64,000 bases of DNA from Dichetophora obliterata (Eukaryota > Arthropoda > Insecta > Diptera > Sciomyzidae), in NCBI GenBank assembly GCA_963920525.1, contig OY986439.1, forward strand, positions 38,233,819-38,297,818, given 5' to 3'. A model generated the notes under the pieces. It saw only the letters and a list, made by a program, of their open reading frames with translations, was not told the origin of the DNA and made no database searches. The position numbers and the translations under genes were made by a program. This document shows, piece by piece, positions 1-12,604 of the stretch (positions within the stretch are counted from its first letter, which is position 1; the number at the start of each line of letters is the position of its first letter).

Positions 1-568
1 TATGTTGCTCGTCGCGCCTTTGGTTATGGTTCGGTCGGTATTCTCGCTGCAAGTGGTTAGTTAAGTGTTCAAAGTGAAGTGATTCAATTTTTAATAAATA
101 AAACTTGTGCAGTTGAAATAAATCTAATTTATTTCTTCTTAAATATATGCAAATTTGCAAAATTAGCATCAACAAAGCATGTTTATTTTCATCGTTTATT
201 TTTCACACTCGTAAGTCGATACGATGGAAAGACTCGGTTCATATAACTGACATCTGGTAAGCGCGATAAACAGTTCGTTGTTCACAACCGAATGGCTCAA
301 AAGCTTGTCTGCAGTTCCGTTCTCGCAACGGAATGACGCAATTAGCTCAATTGGGAAATTGGCGATTGTGGCAATTGCATTTAGAAAATTGCCGACAATC
401 GACGAAGTTAGTAGGGCAATTTTTCGGTTGCGGCAATGGGTTTAGTTCTGTGAGTGTATGCATATAAATTGAACAAAATTGTTTTAAACCAGGCACATTT
501 TTCAGTTGCACGTTTTCTTGAGCTGTGTGTTATTATCGTCAAGTGCTTACAATAACTTTTTACCTTAA
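1..568. other. unassigned AT-rich sequence upstream of Lim1 exons
   Basis: I see no convincing coding frame, RNA gene or repeat boundary here. The first 60 bases are GC-richer than the rest, which could mean an untranslated exon or a repeat end cut by the window edge, but nothing decides it. Confidence 0.4.
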
Positions 569-570
569 GT

Positions 571-768
571 CGTTTTCTTTTCTCGAAAGAAGCTGCATTT
601 TTTCTGCTCTTTTTGAAAATTCTGCCTTTTTTAGAAAAAATAGTGACCTCTAAAATTTAATCGTGTCATTTTCTCGAAAATGTTGACTTCAAGAGTAGAA
701 AAAATGCAGAATTCTCAAAGAGGGCAGAAAGAAGGCAAACAAATTGCAGCATTTTTTTGAAAAAATGC
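571..768. repeat. small fold-back MITE, copy 1 of 2 (right end eroded)
   Basis: The left arm runs from CGTTTTCTTTTCTCGAA through words such as TTTTTTCTGC. The right half repeats the same words inverted (GCAGAAAGAAGGC, TTTGAAAAAATGCC). A second copy with both ends preserved lies at 15342-15552, and the middle parts match closely (AGTGACCT, ATCGTGT, AAAATGTTGAC). No protein is encoded, so it is a non-autonomous inverted-repeat element. The target duplication could not be defined. Confidence 0.6.
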
Positions 769-794
769 CATTCAGTTCTATCGGTGACACTTCG

Positions 795-1640
795 TCTGCG
801 CTTTGTTTGCGCAGTTACGAGTCCAGAATATTTGGTTGCAAGCCATTTAATACATAAAATATTTTCATTTATGTCAAATCTAACAATGCAGTTGTTAAAA
901 ATTAATAAAGATCTAATAGAATACTGCGAACATATAAATCTTGTAGTTGAATCATTGGCAAATTTTGGGAAGAACGAAAAAGAAGCATTTAATAAGACTG
1001 AGATATGCTTTTATTAACTTGAAATTGCAATAAGTAAGTTTCGTTTATCAAGATGAAATGCTACGCCAGAAATAGCAGAGAATTTTTATCTTTTAGCTAA
1101 GCTTTTAATTCCTTTCGTATATCAGCTAGTTAATTAAATGAAATTCTGATTTCCTAAGCACTTTCAAATATATGCAAATTTTAAAAAAATAAGATAGGTA
1201 TTAAATCTTTAAATCTAACTATTTAAAGGGTATTGTATCCAAATAAAAGAGATATAGAAAAGTTGGGAACCGAAGAAAAGAAAACTAAATGGAAAACTAA
1301 AGAAAACTAAATGGACCAACAATAGAAAAGAGGGCTGCAAAACATCTCTTGAAACACTTAAATTGTGGGAAAGTAGCTGTCAGAAATAGATTTTTACGCA
1401 ATTTTATAAAATTCTGTAAGCAATTGTTACTTTGCCCTGTAATACCACTTCCAGTGAACGTACCTTTTGCACATTAAATTGTTTGAAAATTTCACTTCGA
1501 AACTGACGCTACTGGAACGGAACGCCTTACTACTTTAGCACTATTAAATAATCATAAGGACATATCTGTGTATGAGGAAACTGATATCAACAAATTAATT
1601 TCGCGCTCTGCACAATTGGCTTCATATCTACAACTAAACT
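795..1640 (+). pseudogene. hAT transposase relic (ZMYM1-like type)
   Basis: Decayed coding sequence in several frames. About 795-1010 reads through SPEYLVASHLIHKIF and LIEYCEHINLVVESLANF, typical of the middle of ZMYM1-like hAT transposases. 1075-1130 gives ENFYLLAKLLIPFVYQLV, matching the family's 'YR..IFIPFLD' stretch. About 1500-1640 gives ERLTTLALLNNHKDI followed by an acidic linker, matching the C-terminal dimerisation region of these proteins. Between them the frame is broken by stops and lost sequence. No terminal repeats or target duplication were identified. The assignment rests on motif resemblance recalled from the family, so family-level placement is moderate. Confidence 0.5.
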
Positions 1641-3333
1641 GAGAATAAAAACATACTTTAAAACTAAACAAAAATTTTAAAATACATAGAAATTTAACCC
1701 ATTTGCATTTCTACAAAACAAAATTTAAAACAAGCTTGTTGAATTTTCAACTATTAACTCATTTGTTTTTTTTTTGTGTGTAATTTTCTTATATTCTTTC
1801 TTTGCAATAATAAAAAATAAGTCACTATCTGAGATTGAATTAAAAAATTATAAGCAGTAGCATCATTTATATCAAAATTATAAGCAGTAGTATCATTGAC
1901 TATTATTACCATAAAATTAGAAAAACTCCAATTTTACATTTGATTGTTTGAAAATAATTTTTAAATTAGTTTTATTATAAATATTACACATGTGATACAC
2001 TAAATACCAATTATTTTAATATTGAAAACATTTCAATATTTTAAGCCGTTATAAAACGCAAACTTCATCGAATGGAGTTAAAATTTGGTATTCTATTGGT
2101 CTCAGGGGTCGCTAGTCACGAATCTGACGTCGAAAAAAGTGGTTTAATATAGTTGTTTTTTATTTAAGAAAATTATTTCAAAATTATGTTTTAAAATATT
2201 TGCTTTCAATATAACAGTTTTTTAAATTTTGTTTTTAAATAAATTTTTAATATCTTTAAATATTTACGATAACAGTATGTTTTATAACATTGTTTAAAAC
2301 GTTTGTTTGAAAAACAAATTGGTTTAATATGTAAACAATTTAATTTAATTTAAACACATATTTTCCTCAGTGCATGTATAAATATGTTTATATTTTTAAA
2401 CTATCTATTTTCGTTGCTTTGCTTAAATACATACTTCTCGTCCTGCTCAAAACCGAGCAATTGAATCAATTTTGTATGTTTCAATTAAAATAAATAAAAT
2501 TTCATTAGCTCTTTTCACTTTGACTGTTGAAATCGGTTCAGAAATTTGGTTTCAGAAGTTCGGAAATTGGATTCTAAGGTATTTAGAAATTGGATTCTAA
2601 AGCCTTCATAAATCCCTATGGAAATAAAAAAAAATATTTTTTTTGCTTCAGTAAACTCCTCCCTTATGAAATACATATCTACCGCGTTGGTGCACTGTAT
2701 ATATTCAAGGGCGTAGTGAAATTTTTTTCTATGAAGCAGGTTAGAAAAAGTGAAAACTTACAGCATTTTAAGCAACTTGACCGAATGATTCTGCTCTCCG
2801 GTGATTTTCGAACCGCCAAATCTTTAAAAAGAGCTTTTGATGTGGATGTTTTAAAAAAATATTGCTCAAAAGTGTTTCTTGCTCCTGAGAGCTGAACGAT
2901 TATACTATATCAATGCTGGTTAGTGATAAAAAGTTGCCATTGGAAAAAAAATATTTGCACTAGAACATAGTGGACATAGAGGAGCGGAGATACTGGCGAA
3001 TGACAGATTTCGGTGAACTTTGCACCCGAATATCTTCTAGCGCTTACATGTTATCATAGGGAACTCATGACAGGTTATTATTAATGACTGCATTAGGAGT
3101 TTTGCATCAAAAAATTTGGAAGCAATTTTTTCGATTCCAATTAAAAAAAAATTCAAGGAAAAAAAAATATGGCAATAAAATACAAAAATCCTTAGGTAAA
3201 GTCAAAAGTTATGTCGCAGAAAAAACTAAGGATGCAGAAAAGTTTGTTTTCACGAGTAGTTTCCAAGCATATAAGAATGCCAGTGAGGTCAAAAATTCGT
3301 TCCACTCTAATGTTTATATTATATGTTAATATA
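1641..3333. other. AT-rich unassigned sequence
   Basis: Mostly low-complexity A/T sequence. A 101-codon open frame at 2590-2895 (+) and an 81-codon frame at 3084-3329 (+) have biased Lys/Phe composition and resemble no family I recognise. They may be decayed transposon pieces. No splice-flanked exon of Lim1 was seen. Confidence 0.4.
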
Positions 3334-4048
3334 CATTCAAAAATATTTATGTGTAAATATTACGTAGTTTTCATCTACGAATAGGATTCGTAGAATCGAC
3401 GTATATTAGTATCTATTACGAATATCTATCTAATAACGAAAAAAAAAACATTATGTCTGAACTGAAATTTGAACATCGGCTCTTTAGAGTACGGGCCACG
3501 CACTCTGCCAATAGGCTACAGCCACTTTGCAATCATACAGTTTCTTATATTCTGTAGTTGTTCGACAAACCAAGCTGAACGATTTCGGTTTTAAGTTTTT
3601 TAAATTCAACCAACAATTCGTAGATTGTACATATAATTCGTACATTGCACGAATAAATAGTACGGTCAACCTACGAATGAACTTTTTTTACTAATATTAT
3701 TCTTCATTCGTAAATAGTACGAAAGCATTAGTAAATACAACGAATGCAACGGAAAAAATGACGAAGTTATTCGTACGAGGAACTTACGAATATTATTATT
3801 TATATGTACCCAATCATTTGTACAACGCACTAATACGAATTGATTTATTTTTTTTTACGAATATCATTAGTATATAAAACGAATATATTTGTATCTACTA
3901 CATCAAATATTAGTAACACTTTACGAATGAATTCGTAAAGATATCAGAATACAAATACTTTGTTTATTGTATGAATATTCGTAGAATGTACGAATATTTA
4001 TTTTACGAATATCATTCGTAGAAAGTTTACTAATAAATGTTTTGAGTG
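3334..4048. mobile_element. TA-flanked TIR element with tRNA-like core, family 'TACGAAT', copy A
   Basis: 715 bp bounded by TA on both sides (3332-3333 and 4049-4050). Left end CATTCAAAAATATTT; right end, inverted, CACTCAAAACATTT. The body is built from many copies of the word TACGAAT / ATTCGTA in both orientations. On the minus strand 3454-3525 is tRNA-like, with A-box-like TAGCCTATTGG and a B-box-like segment. It is an inverted copy of the element at 50800-51520, with the same length, ends, keyword and core. No transposase is encoded. The TA duplication suggests mobilisation by a Tc1/mariner-type enzyme (inference). Confidence 0.8.
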
Positions 4049-4364
4049 TAGATACAATTATTAGTTTATGTTCTTTTATTGCAGTTGGGGCAAAGGCTTA
4101 TAATGGAAACCCAGATATTAATATTGAATTCAGTGAGTAAAAAATCATACAAAAAAATTATACTTTTAATTGAAAATTCAATGGGACATCGTACTCCTAC
4201 AACTAACATCAAATAAAAAATAAAAAATATTTTGCGCCACACACAAGTGGCTTTACTATCAACATCAGCATGGCCGAGTGAGGCTTGCTTTTTTTGTTGC
4301 GCATACGCTGGATGTTGAATAAGATCTGTGAAAAGTTTGGTGGCATACAACGTACAACTTAATT

Positions 4365-4475
4365 TAGACCTTGTTCGGCGGTTGTTTGACTCAACATTCG
4401 GCTACTAGGCTTTTTGAATTCTTTTAGGCCATGTTCGACCCTTGTACGGCAGTGAGGAACCGACCCTTGTGCGGT
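4365..4475. repeat. dispersed 'GGCC-GTACAAGG' repeat, copy 1
   Basis: Contains ACCTTGTTCGGCGG, TAGGCCATGTTCGACC and CTTGTACGGC. Related segments occur at 49745-49850, 52560-52700 and 63900-64000, in mixed orientation. They are probably ends or fragments of one inverted-repeat transposon family, but no full element is bounded in this window. Confidence 0.5.
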
Positions 4476-4504
4476 TAGGGAATCAATAGGTCGACTTTGA
4501 ACGA

Positions 4505-4652
4505 ATCGTTTCTCAAGAAGAATCTGCTAGAACAGAACTATTAATTCAACTGAAAAAATATTCTGTCTCAGATGGGTGTTGAACCCAGGCTATAGTGGTT
4601 CTTTAGCATTCGAGTTACATTCTCTTACCAGTATGCCACAGCTGCCAGGTAA
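4505..4652 (-). mobile_element. partial tRNA-derived SINE
   Basis: Truncated, diverged relative of the SINEs at 59165-59515 and 60167-60501. Read on the minus strand it has the tRNA-like head (box B-like GGGTTCAACACCC) and then the poly-T/A spacer and TTCTTGAGAA portion of the body. Much of the body is deleted and no target duplication is visible. Confidence 0.6.
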
Positions 4653-5097
4653 GAATAAAGTCTTCTTAAAAATAATTTTTACCGAGAATTAATAATTCTT
4701 TAAAACGTTAGCTCAAAATTTTGTAAACTGAGTTTAAAAATTTAAAAATTTTGCCTCTTAAGAAAACATTTAAAAGAATTATGTATTTATGTATTGATAT
4801 TTAATAAATGTACCATTATGGGTAAATAGCCATTGTGACTGCGCATAATAAAGAGTATCCTTTCAGTCTAATTTTGTGTTATTGCCCAAAGTTTGGAATC
4901 TTATAAATCAGTTGCATTAACTTGGATTTATAGCAAAATAAAAATCGTAATGTTGTTATTTAATTTCTAATTATTTATATTATTTTTTTGTACGAATGGT
5001 TTAATAGAATTTTTTTAATAACAGTGCTTTAAAACATAAAAACATTGTAACAATTCAATTTAAACACAACCATTTCTTCTCTTCATCCACATTTTAG

Positions 5098-5293
5098 GAC
5101 GCAGTGAGCCACCGGTTGGCGTTGGTGATCCTTGCGCTGGCTGCAATAAACCAATTCTAGATAAATTTCTACTGAATGTCCTGGAACGAGGATGGCACGC
5201 GTCATGCGTGCGCTGCTGTGAATGCCTTCAACCATTAACCGATAAATGCTTTAGTAGAGAATCGAAATTATTTTGTAGGAATGACTTTTTCAG
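5098..5293 (+). CDS. Lim1: Lim1 exon encoding LIM domain 1
   Basis: Internal exon of the Lim1 (Lhx1/Lhx5-class) LIM-homeodomain transcription factor, a nuclear developmental regulator of neural and appendage patterning in insects. The acceptor AG is at 5096-5097 and the donor GTAAGA begins at 5294. The exon opens with the last two bases of a codon and closes with AG of an Arg codon completed by the G at 6305. It encodes [20 protein letters not shown], then the rest of the first zinc-binding LIM module. All ligands are present: CAGC, HASC, two further Cys in C-x2-C spacing, and CRND. The C-x2-C, x17, H-x2-C-x2-C-x2-C, x16, C-x2-D pattern is intact. FLLNVLER and [15 protein letters not shown] are diagnostic of the Lhx1/5 group rather than apterous or islet. 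Upstream coding exons lie outside the window. Confidence 0.95.
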
Positions 5294-6304
5294 GTAAGAT
5301 AAACAAAAGTTTTTCTATTTCTTACATAATTACTTTTAAATGATTTTCTGATTCGTACAGAATAGCATGAACAAGCGTGTGAGGAAAAAAAAATCATTCT
5401 AGAGCATGAAAAACAAAATCAAAGTAGTTGATTAAATTTTCTAATTAAAAGCATTGTACAAAAAAATAGTAGTTAATGCCGCGCAAAGTCAAAACAACAG
5501 CTAGAAAAAAATGCAATTAACACAAAAACTAAAGTCCGCCGCTGACTGTCTTTCAAGCCATTAGCATAACCTTTTGTTTTAAGCTAACGGTATGATATGT
5601 TGGCCAGTACGTGTCGCTGTCATTTTTATTTTTTCATTTGCTCTAAAATGTTCGTTGAAGCAATTGTGCACTCAACTAATCAATCGATCACTCAAGCGTT
5701 TTGAATGCGGCACAAATTGACGATTGCGTTTTTATAGCGTAATCAAAGCGCTGCCACTCTTAAGCAAAAGAGAAAAAAAAGTAGTTAAAAAGTTAAAAAA
5801 AGCATAAAAAGGTAGTAAAATGGCGCGCGTTTGCTGATTGTTGTCATTCTACTATTTTTTCAATTCTTTTTTGCATTATTACGTCGAGTCTTTTATTTAT
5901 TATAATTGCATTGATTTTTCGCCTTTACGTTTCAAGCTCATTCTATATCTATTACTACGATTTCTGTTTTCTTTTTACCTAACATCATCTGCATCTGATT
6001 TGGTTTTGATTGAAAGCCTTGATTGGTTCGTTGAAAAAAATGAAGAGTTTTATAAATTAAAAAAAAAAAATAGAAATAAAATAGAAGGTATTTGGTATGG
6101 TCTATTAGCGTTGGAGGTGAATAAAAAATACTTCCTACTTTTTCATTACCATCAAAAACATTTCTTACAATGCAGTATTTAATTTTTGTAATCATAATTT
6201 TTTGTGAAATATAATTCCATCCACAAAAGTTCTTTGGTGCAGCATCTATATTTATTGTATTATTTGAAGTATTTTAAACAATTTCATACAAGACTTTTTT
6301 GCAG
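5294..6304 (+). other. Lim1 intron between LIM1 and LIM2 exons
   Basis: 1,011 bp, GT-AG, phase 2 (splits an Arg codon AG|G). It is AT-rich with a few open frames on both strands that look like chance, and a T-rich run before the acceptor TTTTTTGCAG. No mobile element was recognised, in contrast to the sequence on either side. Confidence 0.85.
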
Positions 6305-6531
6305 GCGCTACGGCACGAAATGCAGCGGCTGTGGTCAGGGCATAGCGCCCTCTGACCTAGTGCGAAAGCCACGTGACAAAGTTTTTCACCTCAACTGTTT
6401 CACGTGCTGTATCTGCCGAAAACAGCTCAGCACCGGTGAACAACTCTACGTGCTGAACGACAATAAATTCATCTGCAAGGACGATTATCTGCTGGGTAAA
6501 ACGCCCGGAAGCGGGCATAATTCGCTGAGCG
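6305..6531 (+). CDS. Lim1: Lim1 exon encoding LIM domain 2
   Basis: Follows acceptor TTTTTTGCAG (AG at 6303-6304) and completes the split Arg codon, giving the RRYGTKC junction expected for Lhx1/5 proteins. It encodes the second LIM module, starting [20 protein letters not shown] and continuing through [10 protein letters not shown] to CKDDYLLGK. Its zinc ligands (C-x2-C, H-x2-C-x2-C-x2-C, C-x2-D) are all present. After the domain it adds a short Ser/Gly-rich linker ([11 protein letters not shown]). The frame ends in phase 1 at the strong donor GTAAGTGCT beginning at 6532. LIM domains bind Ldb/Chip co-factors. No later Lim1 exon, including the homeodomain, was recognised to the end of the window. 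Confidence 0.95.
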
Positions 6532-6800
6532 GTAAGTGCTTAAATTTAGAAAAATAATTATCTACTTTCATACTATACACAATATTAAAATCTTTACAAA
6601 ACATATACGTATCTATAAGCAAAAAATTTTACATGTTTGGTACGTACAAAAATAAGAAATTTAAAAACAAAATAGGAATTAAAAAAAAAACGTATAAATA
6701 AATAAAAATACAAATAATATAAATATATAAAACAAAACAAAAGAGAATAAAATATATAAATTCTAAAATATAACAATATTCAAATACAAATATACATTAA

Positions 6801-9100
6801 TATATATAAAAATATAAAAATATAAAAATAAAAAAATATAAAAATATAAAAATATAAAAATATAAAAATATAAAATTATAAAAATATAAAAATATAAAAA
6901 TATAAAAATATAAAAATATAAAAATATAAAAATATAAAAATATAAAAATATAAAAATATAAAAATATAAAAATATAAAAATATAAAAATATAAAAATATA
7001 AAAATATAAAAATATAAAAATATAAAAATATAAAAATATAAAAATATAAAAATATAAAAATTTAAAATATAAAAATATAAAAATATAAAAATATAAAAAT
7101 ATAAAAATATAAAAATATAAAAATATAAAAATATAAAAATATAAAAATATAAAAATATAAAAATATAAAAATATAAAAATATAAAAATATAAAAAAATAA
7201 AAATATAAAAATATAAAAATACAAAAATATAAAAATATAAAAATATAAAAATATAAAAATAAAAAAATATAAAAATATAAAAATATAAAAATATAAAAAT
7301 ATAAAAATATAAAAATACAAAAATATAAAAATATAAAAATATAAAAATATAAAAATATAAAAATATAAAAATATAAAAATATAAAAATATAAAAATATAA
7401 AAATATAAAAATATAAAAATATAAAAATATAAAAATATAAAAATATAAATATATAAAAATATAAAAATATAAAAATATAAAAATATAAAAATATAAAAAT
7501 ATAAAAGTATAAAAGTGTAAAAATATAAAAATATAAAAATATAAAAATATAAAAATATAAAAATTTAAAAATATAAAAATATAAAAATATAAAAATATAA
7601 AAATATAAAAATATAAAAATATAAAAATATAAAAATATAAAAATATAAAAATATAAAAATATAAAAATATAAAAATATAAAAATATAAAAATATAAAAAT
7701 ATAACAATATAAAAATATAAAAATATAAAAATATAAAAATATAAAAATATAAAAATATAAAAATATAAAAATATAAAAATATAAAAATATAAAAATATAA
7801 AAATATAAAAATATAAAAATATAAAAATATAAAAATATAAAAATATAAAAATATAAAAATATAAAAATATAAAAATATAAAAATATAAAAATATAAAAAT
7901 GTAAAAATATAAAAATATAAAAATATAAAAATATAAAAATATAAAAATATAAAAATATAAAAATATAAAAATATAAAAATATAAAAATATAAAAATATAA
8001 AAATATAAAAATATAAAAATTTAAAAATATAAAAATATAGAAATATAAAAATATAAAAATATAAAAATATAAAAATATAAAAATATAAAAATATAAAAAT
8101 ATAAAAATATAAAAAAATAAAAATAAAAAAATGTAAAAATACAAAAATATAAAAATATAAAAATATAAAAATATAAAAATAAAAAAATATAAAAATATAA
8201 AAATATAAAAATATAAAAATATAAAAATATAAAAATATAAAAATATAAAAATATAAAAATATAAAAATATAAAAATATAAAAATATAAAAATATAAAAAT
8301 ATAAAAATATAAAAATATAAAAATATAAAAATATAAAAATATAAAAATATAAAAATATAAAAATATAAAAATATAAAAATATAAAAATATAAAAATATAA
8401 AAATATAAAAATATAAAAATATAAAAATATAAAAATATAAAAATATAAAAACATAAAAATATAAAAATATAAAAATATAAAAATATAAAAATATAAAAAT
8501 ATAAAAATATAAAAATATAAAAATATAAAAATATAAAAATATAAAAATATAAAAATATAAAAATATAAAAATATAAAAATATAAAAATATAAAAATATAA
8601 AAATATAAAAATATAAAAATATAAAAATATAAAAATATAAAAATATAAAAATATAAAAATATAAAAATATAAAAATATAAAAATATAAAAATATAAAAAT
8701 ATAAAAATATAAAAATATAAAAATATAAAAATATAAAAATATAAAAATATAAAAATATAAAAATATAAAAATATAAAAATATAAAAATATAAAAATATAA
8801 AAATATAAAAATATAAAAATATAAAAATATAAAAATATAAACATATAAAAATTATAAAAATATAAAAATATAAAAATATAAAAATATAAAAATATAAAAA
8901 TATAAAAATATAAAAATATAAAAATATAAAAATATAAAAATATAAAAATATAAAAATATAAAAATATAAAAATATAAAAATATAAAAATATAAAAATATA
9001 AAAATATAAAAATATAAAAATATAAAAATATAAAAATATAAAAATATAAAAATATAAAAATATAAAAATATAAAAATATAAAAATATAAAAATATAAAAA
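6801..9100. repeat. 2.3-kb tandem array of the 8-mer TATAAAAA (about 287 units)
   Basis: A nearly uninterrupted direct repeat with an 8-bp period, carrying only scattered single-base changes (for example TTTAAAAA, TACAAAAA, TGTAAAAA, TATAACAA) and a few indels that shift phase (about 6870, 7060, 8850). It begins about 270 bp after the LIM2 exon donor. The long open frames it creates on the minus strand (period-8 peptide LYFYIFIF) are by-products of the repeat. Each unit matches a TATA-box consensus, so it could bind TBP in bulk, but no function is shown. Confidence 0.97.
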
Positions 9101-12100
9101 CCTTAAATCATAAATTTTTAGAAAAAAATATAAAACATTATAAACAAAGATATGAAAGCATTCAAAATAAAAAAAAAATAAAAATCTAAAAATTTATTAA
9201 CAATAATAGAGATATTGTGTGTGTTGAAGGTGTGGTTTTTGAATGAGATCATCTCTTAATCTTCATAAAAAATTTCTCCATACCCAACGACAACATTAAT
9301 TTTAATATTGTTTCCTGTCTCTTTATTTATTTATTGTTTTAATAAATTTTACAACTATTTTTGAACAAAGAAAATTTTGTGTCTGCTCATGGCTTGTGTC
9401 AGCGTATTCAATTAATGTCATTATTACATTTTACTCACAGCCTTCTTGCTGTGCCTGACATAACATCATCGACAACAACAACAGCAACAATAAACAACAA
9501 CAACGACAACAACTCATAATAAAAGCATTATTGACAATATCAGCTTCTGCCATAAACAATACAAATAAAACAATAACAACAGCAACAGTAACATCAACAA
9601 ACAATAACATCAGCATCAGCTTCAAAAACAACAACAGCAAAAGCAGCTAAAACAACAACTACAACAACCATCTAAAACTCGCCACAAAAGCCGCTTCAAT
9701 TGTTTTGTTTTAGCTGCATTTTGTTGTTCAATTTACTCAATTTGTCACTTAAGCGCTTTTAATAAATAACACTCTGGGAATATTCGTGATTTTTGAAGGC
9801 AGCCAACTTTTGTGTGCGTCACATGTTAATTATTTGTAATTGTTGTATGGCAACAAAAACAATAACAACAACAACAAATTATTGTTAAGGGAATAATTTA
9901 GCCAAATGCACGCTATTAGAAAATAGCTAAGCTTAAATAATGCAATCAGCAACGAAGAAACTTTTTTATTAAATTATCATAGATGTATTCATAAAAAAAA
10001 ATTTTAAATTATGATGTCGATAAATTGTTTTTAATGGAAAATCTATGAAAATTAAAGCGTATGGAAAGTATTTAAAATGATAGGTACCTACTCTAAGTTT
10101 TTATTTGCAAAGATTTCGCTTCAGACTACAGAGGCAAAATAAAAAAATGAATAGTCTGCAGACACGCTCACAATAGCTGATATCAAATAATCTGAATTTT
10201 ATGTTATTTTACTTAAATACTTTATTTAAATTGAGATATAAAATAATATTTTTACTCTCTTAGCAAACAAATTTAAAGCAGCAAAGAAAGTTAAAAGTTA
10301 GAATTAGACATTTTAAAATTGTTTTAATTTTTTCGTTCAATTCCATCTACCTTCATAGTTCAATTTCTTGCTGCAGTGCATGAATTGAGTAAGTTTTTTA
10401 AATCATAAACGTCATCATAAAAGTTGAAGTCATTTCGGAACCATTTCAGAAAAACTACCAGTGGTTTTTAGTATCGTTTCGTATAATGAAGTCATAAGAA
10501 GGATATTTATTTAAATCTTTCTTTTTTAAAATTTACCTTATTTTAACTTTAAAGCCATTTTTAAACAGCACAGCAATTTTAAAAATTCTGTTCGCAAGGA
10601 TAACACAGGTTTGCCTATAAGAGTCAACTTTTGGGCCAGAGTAGACGAATGTACTTCCATATGTATTTTTTTGCGCTGCATTCAAATTCACAGTCCATTT
10701 TTTTTATCAGTCAAGTTTTAGAGATATATCAAGTTTTGGAAATATAAGAAAAAATGTAAAGAACAGTTCTTTCTCTTTAAATTGGACTTTATTTTCTAAA
10801 CGCACCTTTTAAGCCCTTTCAAGGGCTTAATTAAGAAGTATTCGGCCTTACCATTACTGTTTACTTAAATGCATTATCAGTTTTTTGTTGGTTTTTAAAA
10901 TCTTGGGCTTTAAAGTTAAAAATTTCCAAAATTTCACATTATATTAATATTTGCAATCTTGTTACTTTTTTATCTCTCCATGTTATTCCAAATCATTTGT
11001 TTTTCCTAATCTAAAAATCTATTAAATTTATTCGAATATGGCTTCGCTAAAATACAGATGACACTTACCTTACACAGTAAGCGATGAACAAAAAAGTTTG
11101 ACGAAAGTCCTCTCCACGCCAAAAACACAACTACATCGAAAGAGAACACACCAAACAGAAACAAATAAAATAAAAAATTACGTCACAAGTTATTTTCACA
11201 ATAATTTTCATGAAACTCCCGCAATGCCGGAAAAACCAACGAAAAAGAAGAATAACAAAAGTACGCTTCTAAAAATGTGTCGGCGATGACATTGTAATGC
11301 AATTCTGTAAGCTGGATGTAAAATAATTTGTTTGTGCTAAGATCAATAGTTTTTTTTGATTGTTGACGCAACTGTTTGACTTAAATGGTTTGTGTATCAG
11401 AATCGTTTTTTAGCATTAAGTTTAGCTGTATAAAATTTTATAAAAAAAATAACTAAAATTTTAAAAAAATTTATTCATTGCTAATTTTCTGTTAAATGTC
11501 TCTCTTCTGTTCAAAGATACAATTTAATCGTAAAGGTGCTACGTATTTTTTCTAAAATCTACCAGTTTTAATTTTCATCTAAAATCTACGTATTAAATCT
11601 TACCGAGGCTTTCGCTTTTGGTGAAAATCTCATTGTCGCACAGTGGCCGAAATGGCCTATCTAGCGGCATTTAATTCAAAACATATGAATATCTGTACTC
11701 AATCATGTTGTAACGCTACATTATGCTTAAATAATTAAATATCGCAGTATTTTAGCTTTATTTGAATAGTCAATTTTATTAGTTATTATTAAAAAATAGT
11801 AAGATATTTTTTTAAAATCTTTCAAAATCGAAGCTATCTGAATTCACTGCTTTTTGTTGCAATTTTGGTTCTTTCTTTTTTTTTTTGATTCGCCCGGAGG
11901 TATGAAATCTTCCTAAGATACGTATACCCGTCCTATACGCATGCACGATTCACATTCTAAAATCTGCCCGAATCAGCCGGGACAGACAGAATGCACCTAC
12001 GTACTAAAACATACCCCCTATTGGCAATTAGGATTTTCCACTAAGCACATTAATTGGCTTTTCAGCGGAATTTAAAAATTGAATATATATAAACGCGTAT

Positions 12101-12480
12101 TTAAGTATACTTGATTCTATAAAAATAAGCAACATCGAATTTAATAACAGTAATTATCAATTTAAGGTACCCGAAAAACAATCAAAAACACTAAACTCAT
12201 TTTAACTGGTTTGCGGCCATTGTCCAACTCAAGGACCTACGTGGAAATGAGATAAATCTCATATCCGCCAAATCAAAATCCCAATTAGTTGGATATGCAT
12301 TTGGGCCAACGCAGGCATAAACTTGTATGGAAAAGAGATATACGCTGGCACACCAATCTAGGTGAAAGTGTGAGTTCAGTCTAATTTCAAATCAGGAAAC
12401 CACGTGAACACGTAAATCCCAATTCGATTAAAAATTAAATTATTGAATAATTGAAAAGTAAGTTTTAAAAACGATTCATA
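9101..12480. other. mostly unique intronic sequence
   Basis: No coding exon or bounded transposon was recognised. It holds an opa-type CAA/CAG-rich tract (9470-9660) and a slightly GC-richer patch at 11880-12420 that I cannot assign. Short open frames at 11098-11289 and on the opposite strand have no recognisable features. Confidence 0.5.
9465..9665. repeat. CAA/CAG (opa-type) trinucleotide-rich tract
   Basis: Imperfect runs of CAA, CAG and ACAACA over about 200 bp, a common feature of fly non-coding DNA. Open frames across it (Leu/Val-rich on the minus strand) are compositional artefacts. Confidence 0.8.
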
Positions 12481-12604
12481 TTTGATGGTGCTTACTTTAT
12501 AAAATATAATATCGAGACAAAAAAGAGAAACAGAACAATCTCAATTACCAATATTATATTGTTATAAAACTGCGTTAGGTATAATAGGATGAAGTTAAAT
12601 TGAT

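Noticed and set aside
6763..8844. 693-codon open frame of LYFYIFIF repeats on the minus strand
   Set aside because: It is the translation of the TATAAAAA array. The 8-residue period follows from the 8-bp unit, and another frame (7062-8144) gives the same peptide.
6801..9100. CRISPR-like array
   Set aside because: There are no spacers; it is a simple 8-bp direct tandem repeat in a eukaryotic intron.
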